Positions 31,488 through 39,848 of a stretch of 39,848 nt of DNA are shown piece after piece. The position numbers were made by a program, and so were the translations under genes. Position 1 is the stretch's first letter; every line of letters begins with the position of its first letter. Source of the DNA: CAIOZA01 sp964464375 (GTDB lineage: Bacteria > Bacteroidota > Ignavibacteria > Kapaibacteriales > UBA2268); the NCBI GenBank assembly GCA_964464375.1, contig CAYXFU010000034.1:1-39848 (forward strand), written 5' to 3'. The notes below the pieces were generated by a model. It saw only the letters and a program-made list of their open reading frames with translations, did not search any database and was not told the origin of the DNA.

Positions 31488-33728
31488 TCAATTTCCTGTT
31501 AATAGTATTTTTTTATTAATAACAGCTAAAGGCATTTCATCGTTGTAAGGCTTTTCGTTAAAAGTTAAATACGTTTTTGATTTTAAAAGTTTTGCTTCAG
31601 CTTTATAATCAAAGTTATATCTCAATAAACCTGTTTGAGGTTCATTTTTATTAGAATCGGTAGAATCGGATATGAAAAGGAATTTCCTTTGTTTAAATGG
31701 CTGATCAGGATCGTCATAAATTTTCTTCATAAGTTTCCCCCAGATTGGGGCAGCCGCTTTGCCTGCGTATCCATAACCACCGGTGAATGTAACCCGGCGG
31801 TCATCGAATCCAACCCAAACTCCGGCGACCAGCTGAGGAGTATATCCAACAAACCAGGCATCTGCATAGTCATTGGTTGTACCTGTTTTCCCTGCGGCAT
31901 CTACACCTGTGAAGTATTTCCTGATTTCTGAAGCTGTCCCATGATCGACAACTCCCATCATTAATCGTATCATCTGCTGGGCTATTGTCTGTTTTAGTGC
32001 TTCGGTTACAGCAGTATTTCTCTTCTTCTGGAATAGGAAATTACCATGCTGATCCTCGATGGACTTAATGAAGTAAGGTTCAATATAAATCCCTTCATTT
32101 GCAAAAGTACCAAAAGCTGTTGTCATCTCGTAGGGATTGACATCGCCTCCTGCGCCAAGTGCAAGAGCCGGCACAGCCGTCAAATTAGAACGGATTCCCA
32201 TTTTAGCGGAAAGTTCGATAACTTTCAGAGGCGTTGTATGTTCAGTTATTAATCTAGCAGCTACTGTGTTGATGGATGCCGCTAATGCTTGAAATAAATT
32301 TACTTTTCCACCGGGCTCACAGTTGCCGGAGCCTGAAGGAGACCAAGTTTCTCCGGTTGAAAGCTTATAAGAAAACGGACCGCATTCTATCTGGTCAGAT
32401 GGTTTCATACCCTGTTCGATTGCCGATGCATAAACAAAAGGCTTAAACGATGAACCCGGTTGACGTTTGATCTGACTGACATGATTGAGTGAGTACTTTG
32501 CGTCGCGATTTTCCTGCATAAACTTTGGAGAAGCACCGACAAGAGCAAGTACCTCGCCTGTACTAGGATCGATTACAACAAGTCCAGCCTGGACAGTAGT
32601 GGCTGCATTTTTGATTGAATCAATGAATGAACGTGAACGACGAAGTCTCTGATTTACTTCATTTTTTTTATTAGCATCTGCTGATATATATTCAGGATTG
32701 GATCTCACTGCTTTTGAGATCAGGTCGTTGAGCAAAGTCTGATTAGCATTCCATGAAAATGAGCGATTAAAAATTGTCTGATATTCCTGAAGGTGTTCAC
32801 CTAGTGCTTCTTTAGCATATTGCTGTATTTTTGCATTCAATGTTGTATGAATTATCAGACCGTCACGGTACAAGTCATAATCCTTCAGGTTCTGGTCTTT
32901 GGATAAGTTCTGACGAACCATTTCGACAAAATGAGGTGCTAAATATTCCGAACCCTTGGGACTAATTTTGTTTTTAGCCAGACTGATTGGATCGTCGACT
33001 GCTTTTGAGTACTCGGCATCAGTCAGATAGCCTTGCTCACTCATCAATCCGAGAACAATATTCCGTCGGGAAATAGCCTTTTCATAATCTACCAACCCGT
33101 TGTAATGTTCCGGTGCCTTGAGTAACCCTACCAAGTATGCACAATCACTTGCAGAGAGATCTGATGGTGATTTATCGAAATAGACCTGTGCCGCAACCTG
33201 AATGCCGTAGCACCCACGTCCGAATGCCACTGTATTAGAATACATTTCCAGAATTTCACGTTTGGTATATGTATTCTCAATCGCAATGGCTGTCAGAGCT
33301 TCGCGGATCTTTCGCCGCATTGAATTTTCCTGATTGAAGTAGAGATTCCTGGCTAACTGCATCGTTATCGTCGATCCACCCTCTTTGAATCTTGTAGCCA
33401 TGATATTTTTAACCATAGCATTGAAAATCCTCTTTATATGCACTCCCCAATGATTGTAAAAGTTCTTGTCTTCAGTGGCAACCAGTGCATTGATGAAATA
33501 CTTCGGGATGCTGTCGAATGTTAGTGATACTCTGCGGAACTTATAGAAATGATCCAGCAGTTCGCCATCAGAACTGAATACCTGAGTAGCAAAATCCTGT
33601 TTAGGATTCTCCAGCATTTCTAGTGATGGCAGTCCGTAGGAAACCGACTGATACGTAAAGAAAATAGCCGTTACTGTAAGCAATAATGTTGCTATAATCA
33701 GAATTATATAGAACTTAAAAGGTGTCAT
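31488..33728 (-). CDS. Class A penicillin-binding protein 1A (transglycosylase/transpeptidase)
   Basis: This bifunctional peptidoglycan synthase has 746 residues and an N-terminal membrane anchor at 5-25. The GT51 glycosyltransferase domain is ~60-240, with catalytic E86 in ATEDKNFYNHWG, GGSTITMQLARN and the EALTAIAIENTYTKREILEMYSN motif. The transpeptidase domain (~380-690) has S426-S-F-K429, SIN, and K614-TGTT. It acts on the periplasmic face, polymerising lipid II and cross-linking stem peptides. It is the middle gene of a minus-strand operon, 12 bp after the OmpA-type lipoprotein. Confidence 0.95.
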   Translation of the reverse strand: MTPFKFYIILIIATLLLTVTAIFFTYQSVSYGLPSLEMLENPKQDFATQVFSSDGELLDHFYKFRRVSLTFDSIPKYFINALVATEDKNFYNHWGVHIKRIFNAMVKNIMATRFKEGGSTITMQLARNLYFNQENSMRRKIREALTAIAIENTYTKREILEMYSNTVAFGRGCYGIQVAAQVYFDKSPSDLSASDCAYLVGLLKAPEHYNGLVDYEKAISRRNIVLGLMSEQGYLTDAEYSKAVDDPISLAKNKISPKGSEYLAPHFVEMVRQNLSKDQNLKDYDLYRDGLIIHTTLNAKIQQYAKEALGEHLQEYQTIFNRSFSWNANQTLLNDLISKAVRSNPEYISADANKKNEVNQRLRRSRSFIDSIKNAATTVQAGLVVIDPSTGEVLALVGASPKFMQENRDAKYSLNHVSQIKRQPGSSFKPFVYASAIEQGMKPSDQIECGPFSYKLSTGETWSPSGSGNCEPGGKVNLFQALAASINTVAARLITEHTTPLKVIELSAKMGIRSNLTAVPALALGAGGDVNPYEMTTAFGTFANEGIYIEPYFIKSIEDQHGNFLFQKKRNTAVTEALKQTIAQQMIRLMMGVVDHGTASEIRKYFTGVDAAGKTGTTNDYADAWFVGYTPQLVAGVWVGFDDRRVTFTGGYGYAGKAAAPIWGKLMKKIYDDPDQPFKQRKFLFISDSTDSNKNEPQTGLLRYNFDYKAEAKLLKSKTYLTFNEKPYNDEMPLAVINKKILLTGN

Positions 33729-33740
33729 TCTTTAAAAAAA

Positions 33741-35765
33741 TCATTTGTTAATTTTCTGCAATTCAACTCTTCTGCAACGCTTTCTCCACATCTGAGTTGT
33801 TTCTTCAGTCATTTGGGTTAATAATGATGTTTCGCCTGCCGACTTTCCTTCCATAATATCTTTCGAAACACCTCTGCGGATAAGACCTGAGATTATGAAA
33901 TTCACACGATTAAGACCAAGCTTATAGTTGAAATCTTCGTTGCCGACATCATCGGTATGCCCGATTAGTATTAGTTTTGAAATGTTTTTGGATTGTTTAA
34001 GGTTATTTGCCAGAAGATTCATAGCTTCTTCCCATGTTTGATTGGTCTCGATTCCGGAAGTATCAAGAGCATATTTGTATGGGGTGCTATAAACATTAGT
34101 AGGGAAGTTGATTCTTAGTGTCAGATCAAGCGGCACTACCATATCGTGTTTGACACTGACAACGGGATCATCCTTCTCAATCCGGGTTTTAAATGAATCG
34201 AAGAACATATCTTCGGTTTGTGCTGTTATTTCGTATTCTCTGTCTTTTTCCAGCTCTACTGAATAATTACCTCTATCGTCAGCTTTAACCTTGAAGCTGT
34301 CGAAGAATTTATCGGAATTCTGTGCAGCAAGATCAATTTCTCTGTCCTTATCTGTTGCTGATTGACCACTTGTATCGGACTTCAGTTTAAATTTATCGTA
34401 CTGTTTGTCATTATTTTGTGATGTCAGATCAATTTCCCTGTCTTTATCGACATAGTTGTCTCGCTTCAAAGTAGGCGGCGGACCTTCCGTCTGACGTACA
34501 TATACATCAGCATTTGGAATCGGTTCCTGTGTATTGGCGTTTCTTACTGTACCGGTAACATTGTAAGTAGGTGGAATAACCGGCTTTGGCTTCGCTTTCT
34601 CAATCTCAGGAATATTCTTCTCAGATGGAAGCTTAGTACTATTACCATCAGGAGTAACATCAGTCAGAGTTGGAATATCTGATGTAGTTTTCCCTTTTCT
34701 TGATGGAGGAGCGATTATCTTTTTTCGCAGATAAATGTCGAATCCACCTTTTAGCTGAACAATACTTGTAACTCCACCTGCCTGATTTGATGAATAGTAC
34801 AGTAATTCACCAGGATTCCCGGGTGAAGAAGGAAACAGCTCATCCGCAGTAGTATTAAGAGGAGCACGCATATTTTTTGCTCTGGAGAAGTACTTACCTG
34901 CTCTTGCCAGAGCTTTCCTGTCATTCGATTTAACTGCATCCCAGAACTCGGGAGCAATGTTTGAGGAAAATATATCAAATCCTCCAACAGTCTCATGACC
35001 GCAGGATGAGAATAAAAGCTGTTTGCCGTCTGTTGTAAGAAATGGAGTAATTTCCTCACAATCAGTATTGATTGAATCACCCATACTGAAAGCATCGCTC
35101 CACGAGCCATCTGGCATTTTTACCGTAAAGTAAAGATCAGTACCTTTAGAATGGTTTCTGTCCGATGAGAAGAAGATTACATTTCCGTCCGCAGAGATAC
35201 TGGGCTGTGATTCCCATGTAGATTTATCTTTATGGACTTTATCGCCAAGATTCCTTGAATTTTTGATGATTTTGCCATAAAGTTCGGCTGTGTATATATC
35301 TGAGTTCCCGATGAAATTGTTGGGATCATCAGGTCTGTTGGATGCCGCAACAGCTATATGATTATTTTTTATGGAAATAGCTCCAATACTTCCTTCGAAA
35401 GGAGAAGCGATTCCTGATTCAACAGAAGTTTTGCTGTCATTATTGAATTTGACAATCATCATCTGCTGAAGATCGCGATCGTTGAATGTAAGAAATGCTC
35501 TTTTGCTGTCGATGAACGAAACGCTCCATTCGTCTTCAGGTGAATTCAAAGTCTTGACCTCCGAAAATTCGTACCAGTCCGAGGCAGTCCTGCGATAGAG
35601 TTCAGAAGTGTCCATAGATGTGCCCAACCACTTGTCAGGTCTGCAATTCTGCGATGGCGGTGGAGGGCAGTTGCTTTGAACCAAGGGTGTTCTGGCGGTT
35701 TGGCAACCCCAGACGAAAAGTATCGGCATCAATATTAAGAGTAAGTATTTTTGCATAATATTCAT
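33741..35765 (-). CDS. OmpA/Pal-type lipoprotein with PD40 propeller and carboxypeptidase regulatory-like domain
   Basis: This 674-residue protein has a lipoprotein signal ending VWGC (Cys about 21; ATG at 35756 is an alternative start). WD40-like PD40 strands include SISADGNVIFFSSDRN, then GKQLLFSSCGHETVGGFDIF. A regulatory-like domain opens with YNVTGTVRNANTQEPIPNAD (about 405). It is expanded by three tandem copies of a DREIDLxxQNxDKxxDxFK motif starting at residues 442, 474 and 508. The OmpA C-terminal peptidoglycan-binding domain has GHTDDVGNEDFNYKLGLNR. This should tether the outer membrane to peptidoglycan. It heads the operon with PBP1A, a sensible functional link. Confidence 0.9.
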   Translation of the reverse strand: MNIMQKYLLLILMPILFVWGCQTARTPLVQSNCPPPPSQNCRPDKWLGTSMDTSELYRRTASDWYEFSEVKTLNSPEDEWSVSFIDSKRAFLTFNDRDLQQMMIVKFNNDSKTSVESGIASPFEGSIGAISIKNNHIAVAASNRPDDPNNFIGNSDIYTAELYGKIIKNSRNLGDKVHKDKSTWESQPSISADGNVIFFSSDRNHSKGTDLYFTVKMPDGSWSDAFSMGDSINTDCEEITPFLTTDGKQLLFSSCGHETVGGFDIFSSNIAPEFWDAVKSNDRKALARAGKYFSRAKNMRAPLNTTADELFPSSPGNPGELLYYSSNQAGGVTSIVQLKGGFDIYLRKKIIAPPSRKGKTTSDIPTLTDVTPDGNSTKLPSEKNIPEIEKAKPKPVIPPTYNVTGTVRNANTQEPIPNADVYVRQTEGPPPTLKRDNYVDKDREIDLTSQNNDKQYDKFKLKSDTSGQSATDKDREIDLAAQNSDKFFDSFKVKADDRGNYSVELEKDREYEITAQTEDMFFDSFKTRIEKDDPVVSVKHDMVVPLDLTLRINFPTNVYSTPYKYALDTSGIETNQTWEEAMNLLANNLKQSKNISKLILIGHTDDVGNEDFNYKLGLNRVNFIISGLIRRGVSKDIMEGKSAGETSLLTQMTEETTQMWRKRCRRVELQKINK

Positions 35766-35808
35766 TGAATTTGTGATGACTACGTTTCAATTGAAAACAT
35801 ACTGTGTG

Positions 35809-35816
35809 CAAATTTA
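35809..35816 (-). promoter_or_regulatory. Candidate -7 element (TAAATTTG) for the OmpA-PBP1A operon
   Basis: The minus strand reads TAAATTTG about 44 bp before the first start codon of the operon. No clear -33 box. Confidence 0.35.
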
Positions 35817-35845
35817 ATACATTAATTTAAATAAAAGTAATGATT

Positions 35846-36427
35846 TTATTTAAAAGTTACAGGTAATCTCAATGCAGTCTGAAGTATCTTCATATAAATT
35901 TCAATCGGAATTTCGATTGCACCAAGAAATTCAGTGTGTGGATTGATATATTGAGAGTCCAGAAGAATAAATCCTCTGTCTATCATTCGATGAGCCAGAC
36001 AGTAAAAAGCAGCCTTGGATGCATTTGTAACACGTGTGAACATAGACTCCCCGAAAAATGCTCCGCCAATCGAAACTCCATACAGACCACCGACCATCTC
36101 ATCTCCCTTCCACGCCTCCACGCTGTGAGCATATCCCATGTCATGAAGTGTAATGTAAGAATCGATAATCTGCTCCGAAATCCAGCATTCATCGCGTTCT
36201 GCGCAATTTCGTATCACTGTTTCGAAATCCGAATCTATCTTAAACTCTAATTGTTCGCGCTTTATGGTCTGGCGAACAGATCTATGTATTTTTATGCTAT
36301 TCAATGGAATAATGGCTCTGGGATCGGGCAGATGCCAGTTGATTTTGCCATGGTTGCCCTCAGCCATCGGGAAGAATCCCTGACGATAGCCCATAAGCAG
36401 CATTTCGGGTGCTATAATATCTGACAA
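35846..36427 (-). CDS. aat: Leucyl/phenylalanyl-tRNA--protein transferase
   Basis: Aat adds Leu or Phe from aminoacyl-tRNA to N-terminal Lys/Arg of proteins, marking them for ClpS/ClpAP degradation (N-end rule). The 193-residue product shows the family pattern: LLMGYRQGFFPMAEG, WHLPDPRAIIPL, and ERDECWISEQIIDSY. The hallmark GGLYGVSIGGAFFGESMF and the DSQYINPHTEFLGA end follow. Start is TTG at 36427, because an in-frame stop lies a few codons upstream and no ATG precedes the conserved motif. Length is slightly short compared with E. coli (234), lacking only N-terminal residues. Confidence 0.94.
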   Translation of the reverse strand: MSDIIAPEMLLMGYRQGFFPMAEGNHGKINWHLPDPRAIIPLNSIKIHRSVRQTIKREQLEFKIDSDFETVIRNCAERDECWISEQIIDSYITLHDMGYAHSVEAWKGDEMVGGLYGVSIGGAFFGESMFTRVTNASKAAFYCLAHRMIDRGFILLDSQYINPHTEFLGAIEIPIEIYMKILQTALRLPVTFK

Positions 36428-36580
36428 ATCATTATTTGCATTAAGTTAAAAAAATATTAACGTATTTTAGTCAAAAATTGATAGGTAAACATCTTTTTTT
36501 CTTGATTCTTAATGTATTTAATGTTATTTTTCGCTAAATATTATGAACTTGATATTTATTTAACCTTACGTGGAGTGTTT

Positions 36581-38677
36581 ATGAAAAAAGTTTTTCTATT
36601 TGTTTTTCTAGCTTTTGGATTCATCAGTATTTCAAATTCTCAGGTCAAACATGTCCTGCTTGAACAGCATACTGGAGCATGGTGCGGCTGGTGTGTTGAT
36701 GGTTCATACGTAATGGATCAACTCCACGAGTTGTACCCGGAAACAATGATTGGCGTAAAGGTTCACAATGGTGACAGTATGGTCATTGCAGAACAGGCTA
36801 CAATTGCCGGGTCTCTTGGATTGACAGGTTATCCAACAGGAGCAATTGACAGAAGAAAATCCGGCACAGCTGTTTTCCAGGATCGTAATAACTGGACGAA
36901 CCTGGTCGAATCTGCACTGGCTTTAACCCCAAAGGTTGATGTTAAGGTTACTTATAATCTCAATCAAACTACGCGTCAGCTTGTTGTCAAAGTATATGCA
37001 ACAATGATTTCAACTGTAACAGATCCTCTTAGATTTAATGTGTATGTTGTTGAAGATAGCTGTTCCGGCAAAGGAACCGGATGGGATCAGTCAAACTATC
37101 TTACCAACAGAGCAGGCTATGAAAGTAATCCATATTACAAACTTCCCGCTAAAATCGTTGGTTATCAGCACATGAAGGTTGTCAGAGCAATGCTTGGCGG
37201 AGTATGGGGAACACAAGGATCATTCACTCAACCGGCAAATGCAGGTCAAGTTTTTGTTCAGGACTTTTTCTATACTGTTCCGGCAAACATGAAACTGAAA
37301 GATATTAAAGTTGTTGGTCTTGTCTCTGTTGAATCATCAACAAACAAAGAAGTACTTAACTGCGATTGGGGAAAAGAAGGCGAAGCCTCTATTCAGCTAA
37401 CATCAACCGGTCCTAGTGCTGATGTTAAAGATCCGGGAACAGCTTTCGTAAAATCTTTCGAACTGAAGAATGTATCCAATTTATCAAAAACATTTAAAAT
37501 AGCAGTTAATAAAAGCACACGAACACCTGCCGATTGGAATGCTACAGTTAAGGATTTGACAGGCAACGAAGTTGTCTTAGCCCCTAATGGAACTCAACAG
37601 CTTACTTTAAGTTTAACACCGGGAACTACAATTGGGATGGGTGACGCGACAATGTTGATTACCGACAAAGATAATCCTAACGGGCTTTCAGGACAGGGAA
37701 CTATTACATGCTATTCTTCCAATATTACGAATATTGAGGTAATACCAGCCGGTGAAAAGCAATATTCGATGAAGACCGAGCTCGCTGAACTGGGCTATCA
37801 GAACTTCATCAATCTGACATCTGATGAATTCACTCAATTCTCTCCCAAATTAAAAGTCAGCACTCTTATCTTTAATACAGGTTCCACTGAAGGATTATCA
37901 GCAACTGATGTCGATGCTATCATCAATGCAGTTAACAACAAAATTCCTCTGTTCATTTGTGGCAATCAAACTGTTGGGAATTTAAATGTAAGTGGTGCTT
38001 TGCCATTCTTCGGAGTCGATTATTATGGCTATTCCACTCAGGGCTATGGATCTTCACCATGGAGAGTCTGGCTTAGTGGTGAATCAACAAGCCCAATAAC
38101 GAAAGATCTCGGAACTCAGATTGAAGGAAATCTGATCAAATATTTGATCACGTTGGTTAACATCACCGCTCCAGCCACAACTAAACCTTTTATGCATTTT
38201 ACAAATGCCGGCAAACGTATTTTTAATAACGGTTCATCAACTGATACTCTAAATGTGGCAGGAGCAGATGCTATCTTTGGAGTCGCCGTTGAAGATAATG
38301 GAACGAGATATGCTCTTCTCAGCATTACTCCTTATGTTATTGTAAATAAAACTAAACGCACAACAATGATTGATAGAGTTATCAAATGGTTGAAATATGA
38401 ACTTAATTCAGTCGAAGTACCTGATGCAACCGATAAAATTTTCGTATCACCAAACCCTGCAACAGATAAAATCGAGATCACAATGCCCGAATTAATTAAC
38501 AGCGTTCAGGACGTAAGAATTTATAATTCAACAGGAGTTCTTATCGATGTGATTTGCGGTGACAATCTTAACACCGGAATCACATACAACACTACCAATC
38601 TCCCAAGCGGACAATACACAATCGCAATGAAGATAGACGGGAACTTGATAAAGAGACACTTTGTTGTTGTTAAATAA
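36581..38677 (+). CDS. Omp28-like thioredoxin-fold protein with T9SS sorting domain
   Basis: I use ATG 36581 (MKKVFLFVFLAFGFISISNS signal peptide), giving 698 residues. A frame open 23 codons upstream adds non-signal sequence. Residues ~22-260 match Omp28-type proteins: VLLEQHTGAWCGWCVDGS with redox C35-x-x-C38, then GLTGYPTGAIDRR. The middle (~270-600) has an Ig-like or Ig-Hyd-like part (FELKNVSNLSKTFKIAV) and a flavodoxin or GATase-like strand/helix segment; function unknown. The C-terminus is a T9SS type A sorting domain (VSPNPATDKIEI to RHFVVVK). The CxxC suggests thiol-disulfide chemistry outside the cell. Confidence 0.87.
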   Translation: MKKVFLFVFLAFGFISISNSQVKHVLLEQHTGAWCGWCVDGSYVMDQLHELYPETMIGVKVHNGDSMVIAEQATIAGSLGLTGYPTGAIDRRKSGTAVFQDRNNWTNLVESALALTPKVDVKVTYNLNQTTRQLVVKVYATMISTVTDPLRFNVYVVEDSCSGKGTGWDQSNYLTNRAGYESNPYYKLPAKIVGYQHMKVVRAMLGGVWGTQGSFTQPANAGQVFVQDFFYTVPANMKLKDIKVVGLVSVESSTNKEVLNCDWGKEGEASIQLTSTGPSADVKDPGTAFVKSFELKNVSNLSKTFKIAVNKSTRTPADWNATVKDLTGNEVVLAPNGTQQLTLSLTPGTTIGMGDATMLITDKDNPNGLSGQGTITCYSSNITNIEVIPAGEKQYSMKTELAELGYQNFINLTSDEFTQFSPKLKVSTLIFNTGSTEGLSATDVDAIINAVNNKIPLFICGNQTVGNLNVSGALPFFGVDYYGYSTQGYGSSPWRVWLSGESTSPITKDLGTQIEGNLIKYLITLVNITAPATTKPFMHFTNAGKRIFNNGSSTDTLNVAGADAIFGVAVEDNGTRYALLSITPYVIVNKTKRTTMIDRVIKWLKYELNSVEVPDATDKIFVSPNPATDKIEITMPELINSVQDVRIYNSTGVLIDVICGDNLNTGITYNTTNLPSGQYTIAMKIDGNLIKRHFVVVK

Positions 38678-38706
38678 GAATATGTAAATCATAATGATCT
38701 TAGTAG

Positions 38707-38727
38707 GGGCGGGTTCTAAACCCGCCC
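38707..38727. repeat. GGGGC-type hairpin after the Omp28-like gene
   Basis: GGGCGGGTT-CTA-AACCCGCCC, preceded by TAG and followed by TTATTATTT, 29 bp after the stop. It may act as a terminator. Same layout as 8704-8723 and 14498-14517. Nothing else is seen between 38728 and 38856. Confidence 0.75.
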
Positions 38728-38856
38728 TTATTATTTCTAATAGCACATCGAAAAGTAAGATATTTTTCTATAGAAAAGATGTAGGACTTCATAAAGAAAA
38801 AAATAATCAAGATGATGCTTCGTTGGTAAATTGAATTAATATATTGGAGTTATTTT

Positions 38857-39054
38857 ATGGTTGAATCAGCAGAAATAAAAGAGCAAGTCAAAGAGGCATT
38901 AGTAGAATTTTTAAAAGAGGATAATCTCGTTCTTAGAGGCATTATCACTGATGTAATGGAAGATATTGCCTTAGGAAAAGCTATTGAAGCCGGTGATGTT
39001 GGTGACTTTGTTGATGAAAAGTTAATTGTCGATATGTTAAACAAGGATAATTAA
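38857..39054 (+). CDS. Small antitoxin-like protein (RelB/DUF-type) of a RelBE-like pair
   Basis: This 65-residue acidic, helical protein (EIKEQVKEALVEFLKEDNLV, ALGKAIEAGDVGDFVDEKLI) is encoded 2 bp upstream of a RelE/ParE-type toxin. Its size, charge and the ALGKAIEAG pattern fit antitoxins of the StbD/RelB-like group, in which the C-terminal tail wraps the toxin. No obvious DNA-binding ribbon-helix-helix start is visible, so autorepression is uncertain. Start ATG 38857 is the only plausible one. Confidence 0.78.
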   Translation: MVESAEIKEQVKEALVEFLKEDNLVLRGIITDVMEDIALGKAIEAGDVGDFVDEKLIVDMLNKDN

Positions 39055-39056
39055 TC

Positions 39057-39323
39057 ATGCAAATCTTATATGAAAAATCTTTCTATAAAGACATTGCAAA
39101 AATTTCTGATAAGCAATTACAAATCAAACTATTAGAACTAATTGAATTATTAAAAGTTAAGAATAGTATTTCCGATTCAATTGGAATAAAAAAAATGAGT
39201 GGATATTCTGATTATTATAGAATCAGGATTGGAGATTATCGATTAGGAATTAAATATAGGAATAATATAATTACTTTTATCAGACTTCTTCACCGAAAAG
39301 AAATATATAAATACTTTCCATAA
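39057..39323 (+). CDS. RelE/ParE-superfamily toxin
   Basis: This 88-residue protein fits the RelE/ParE fold: YEKSFYKDIAKISDKQLQIK, then IKKMSGYSDYYRIRIGDYRL, GIKYRNN and LHRKEIYKYFP. The YYRIRIGDYR core and the C-terminal LHRKEIYK are the conserved strands and helix, with candidate catalytic basic and aromatic residues (R in YRIRIGDYR; H and K in LHRKE). RelE-type toxins cleave mRNA at the ribosome, while ParE-type act on gyrase. The sequence alone does not decide, but the pattern leans to RelE. It forms a tight pair with the antitoxin. Confidence 0.88.
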   Translation: MQILYEKSFYKDIAKISDKQLQIKLLELIELLKVKNSISDSIGIKKMSGYSDYYRIRIGDYRLGIKYRNNIITFIRLLHRKEIYKYFP

Positions 39324-39338
39324 TAAACAGAAATACAA

Positions 39339-39848
39339 ATGAACAAAGCACATTTTATTAAGACAGTATTATTATTAAGTCTTTTATGGCTTAACGTATC
39401 CTCTGCAACAAACATATATTCATGGAACTATTTTAATTCTCCATTGCCAAGATTGAATATTTGGAGCTTTCCAGTTGATTCATCTGGGCAAATGTGGATT
39501 CCTAATTATAATGGTGGAATTTTTAGAACTGATACTTATTCCTGGCAATTAATTGATACAAGCAATTCAGATATTCCTTCAAATTACATTAACAATATAC
39601 TTGTTGATAATAAAAACAACAAATGGATGGGTTCTATTGGTCTGATCAAATATAATGACAAAGAATGGCAACTCTTTAATGAAACTAATTCGACTATTCC
39701 TGCCGGTAAAGTTACCCCATTATATTTCGACAGGAATAATAATATATGGTTAACATATAAGATAAATACCATAGCAAGTGGAATAATAAAGTTCGATGGA
39801 ATAAATTCTCAAATATTTGATGTTAATAATTCGGGTTTGCTGAGTAAT
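39339..39848 (+). CDS. Secreted two-component-regulator-propeller-like protein, 3' end cut by window
   Basis: The frame is open from ATG 39339 to the window edge (170 codons, partial). It begins with a signal peptide (MNKAHFIKTVLLLSLLWLNV, cleavage near SSA). Repeated segments such as GGIFRTDTYSWQLIDTSNS, NILVDNKNNKWMGSIGLIKY and LYFDRNNNIWLTYKINT match the two-component regulator propeller (Reg_prop) repeat pattern, D-xx-NNxW-x-G/TxxG. In this organism it probably ends with a T9SS sorting domain, but that lies beyond the window. It follows the RelBE-like pair by 15 bp. Confidence 0.8.
   Translation, partial: MNKAHFIKTVLLLSLLWLNVSSATNIYSWNYFNSPLPRLNIWSFPVDSSGQMWIPNYNGGIFRTDTYSWQLIDTSNSDIPSNYINNILVDNKNNKWMGSIGLIKYNDKEWQLFNETNSTIPAGKVTPLYFDRNNNIWLTYKINTIASGIIKFDGINSQIFDVNNSGLLSN

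Overview
The window looks like chromosomal DNA from the Bacteroidota/Ignavibacteriota/Kapabacteria side of the FCB group. The evidence is AT-rich DNA, at least six secreted proteins ending in the type IX secretion system (T9SS) C-terminal sorting domain, a DUF3078 outer-membrane protein, an Omp28-like protein, bacterial GlnRS, and repeated TAnnTTTG (-7) promoter elements. The genus cannot be fixed from sequence alone.

Layout. 0-2.3 kb: an array of small palindromes, a T9SS-secreted BNR/YCF48-type protein, and a decayed VapBC-like toxin-antitoxin (TA) remnant. 2.3-8.4 kb: housekeeping genes priA, an M50B-type membrane protease and glnS, with a hicBA TA module bracketed by direct repeats and a dense hairpin cluster. 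8.5-14.5 kb: two divergent, very large T9SS cargo proteins (IgGFc-binding-like; FG-GAP/ASPIC/Fn3-like). 14.7-17.8 kb: an operon of M28 peptidase-PDZ, alpha/beta hydrolase and a small lipoprotein. 17.9-21.6 kb: a lipoprotein, an HNH endonuclease, a small ORF, class I fructose-bisphosphate aldolase and DUF3078.

21.6-28.9 kb is an accessory island: a Bro-N/DinD-like gene, a frameshifted KilA-N remnant, an orphan T9SS tail fragment, a DUF559 Vsr-like endonuclease gene embedded in GC-rich palindromic repeats, a PKD T9SS protein, a DUF4160/DUF2442 pair whose first gene is broken, and a two-gene type II restriction-modification system (PLD-fold NgoFVII-like nuclease plus 5-methylcytosine methyltransferase). 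29.1-38.7 kb returns to envelope genes: a glycosyltransferase, a three-gene operon (OmpA-type lipoprotein, PBP1A, T9SS protein), aat and an Omp28-like T9SS protein. 38.8 kb to the end: a RelBE-like TA pair and the start of another secreted propeller protein cut by the window edge.

The most interesting theme is repeat biology. Several families of short palindromes sit between genes, and two of them also sit in frame inside coding sequences. In the 793-residue T9SS protein both families interrupt the sorting domain at apparent loops. A third case forms the N-terminus of the DUF559 protein. The DUF559 gene is flanked by copies of the GC-rich repeat and by duplicated T9SS-tail sequence, which suggests a mobile or recombination-active unit. 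No tRNA, rRNA, CRISPR array or complete insertion sequence was recognised.
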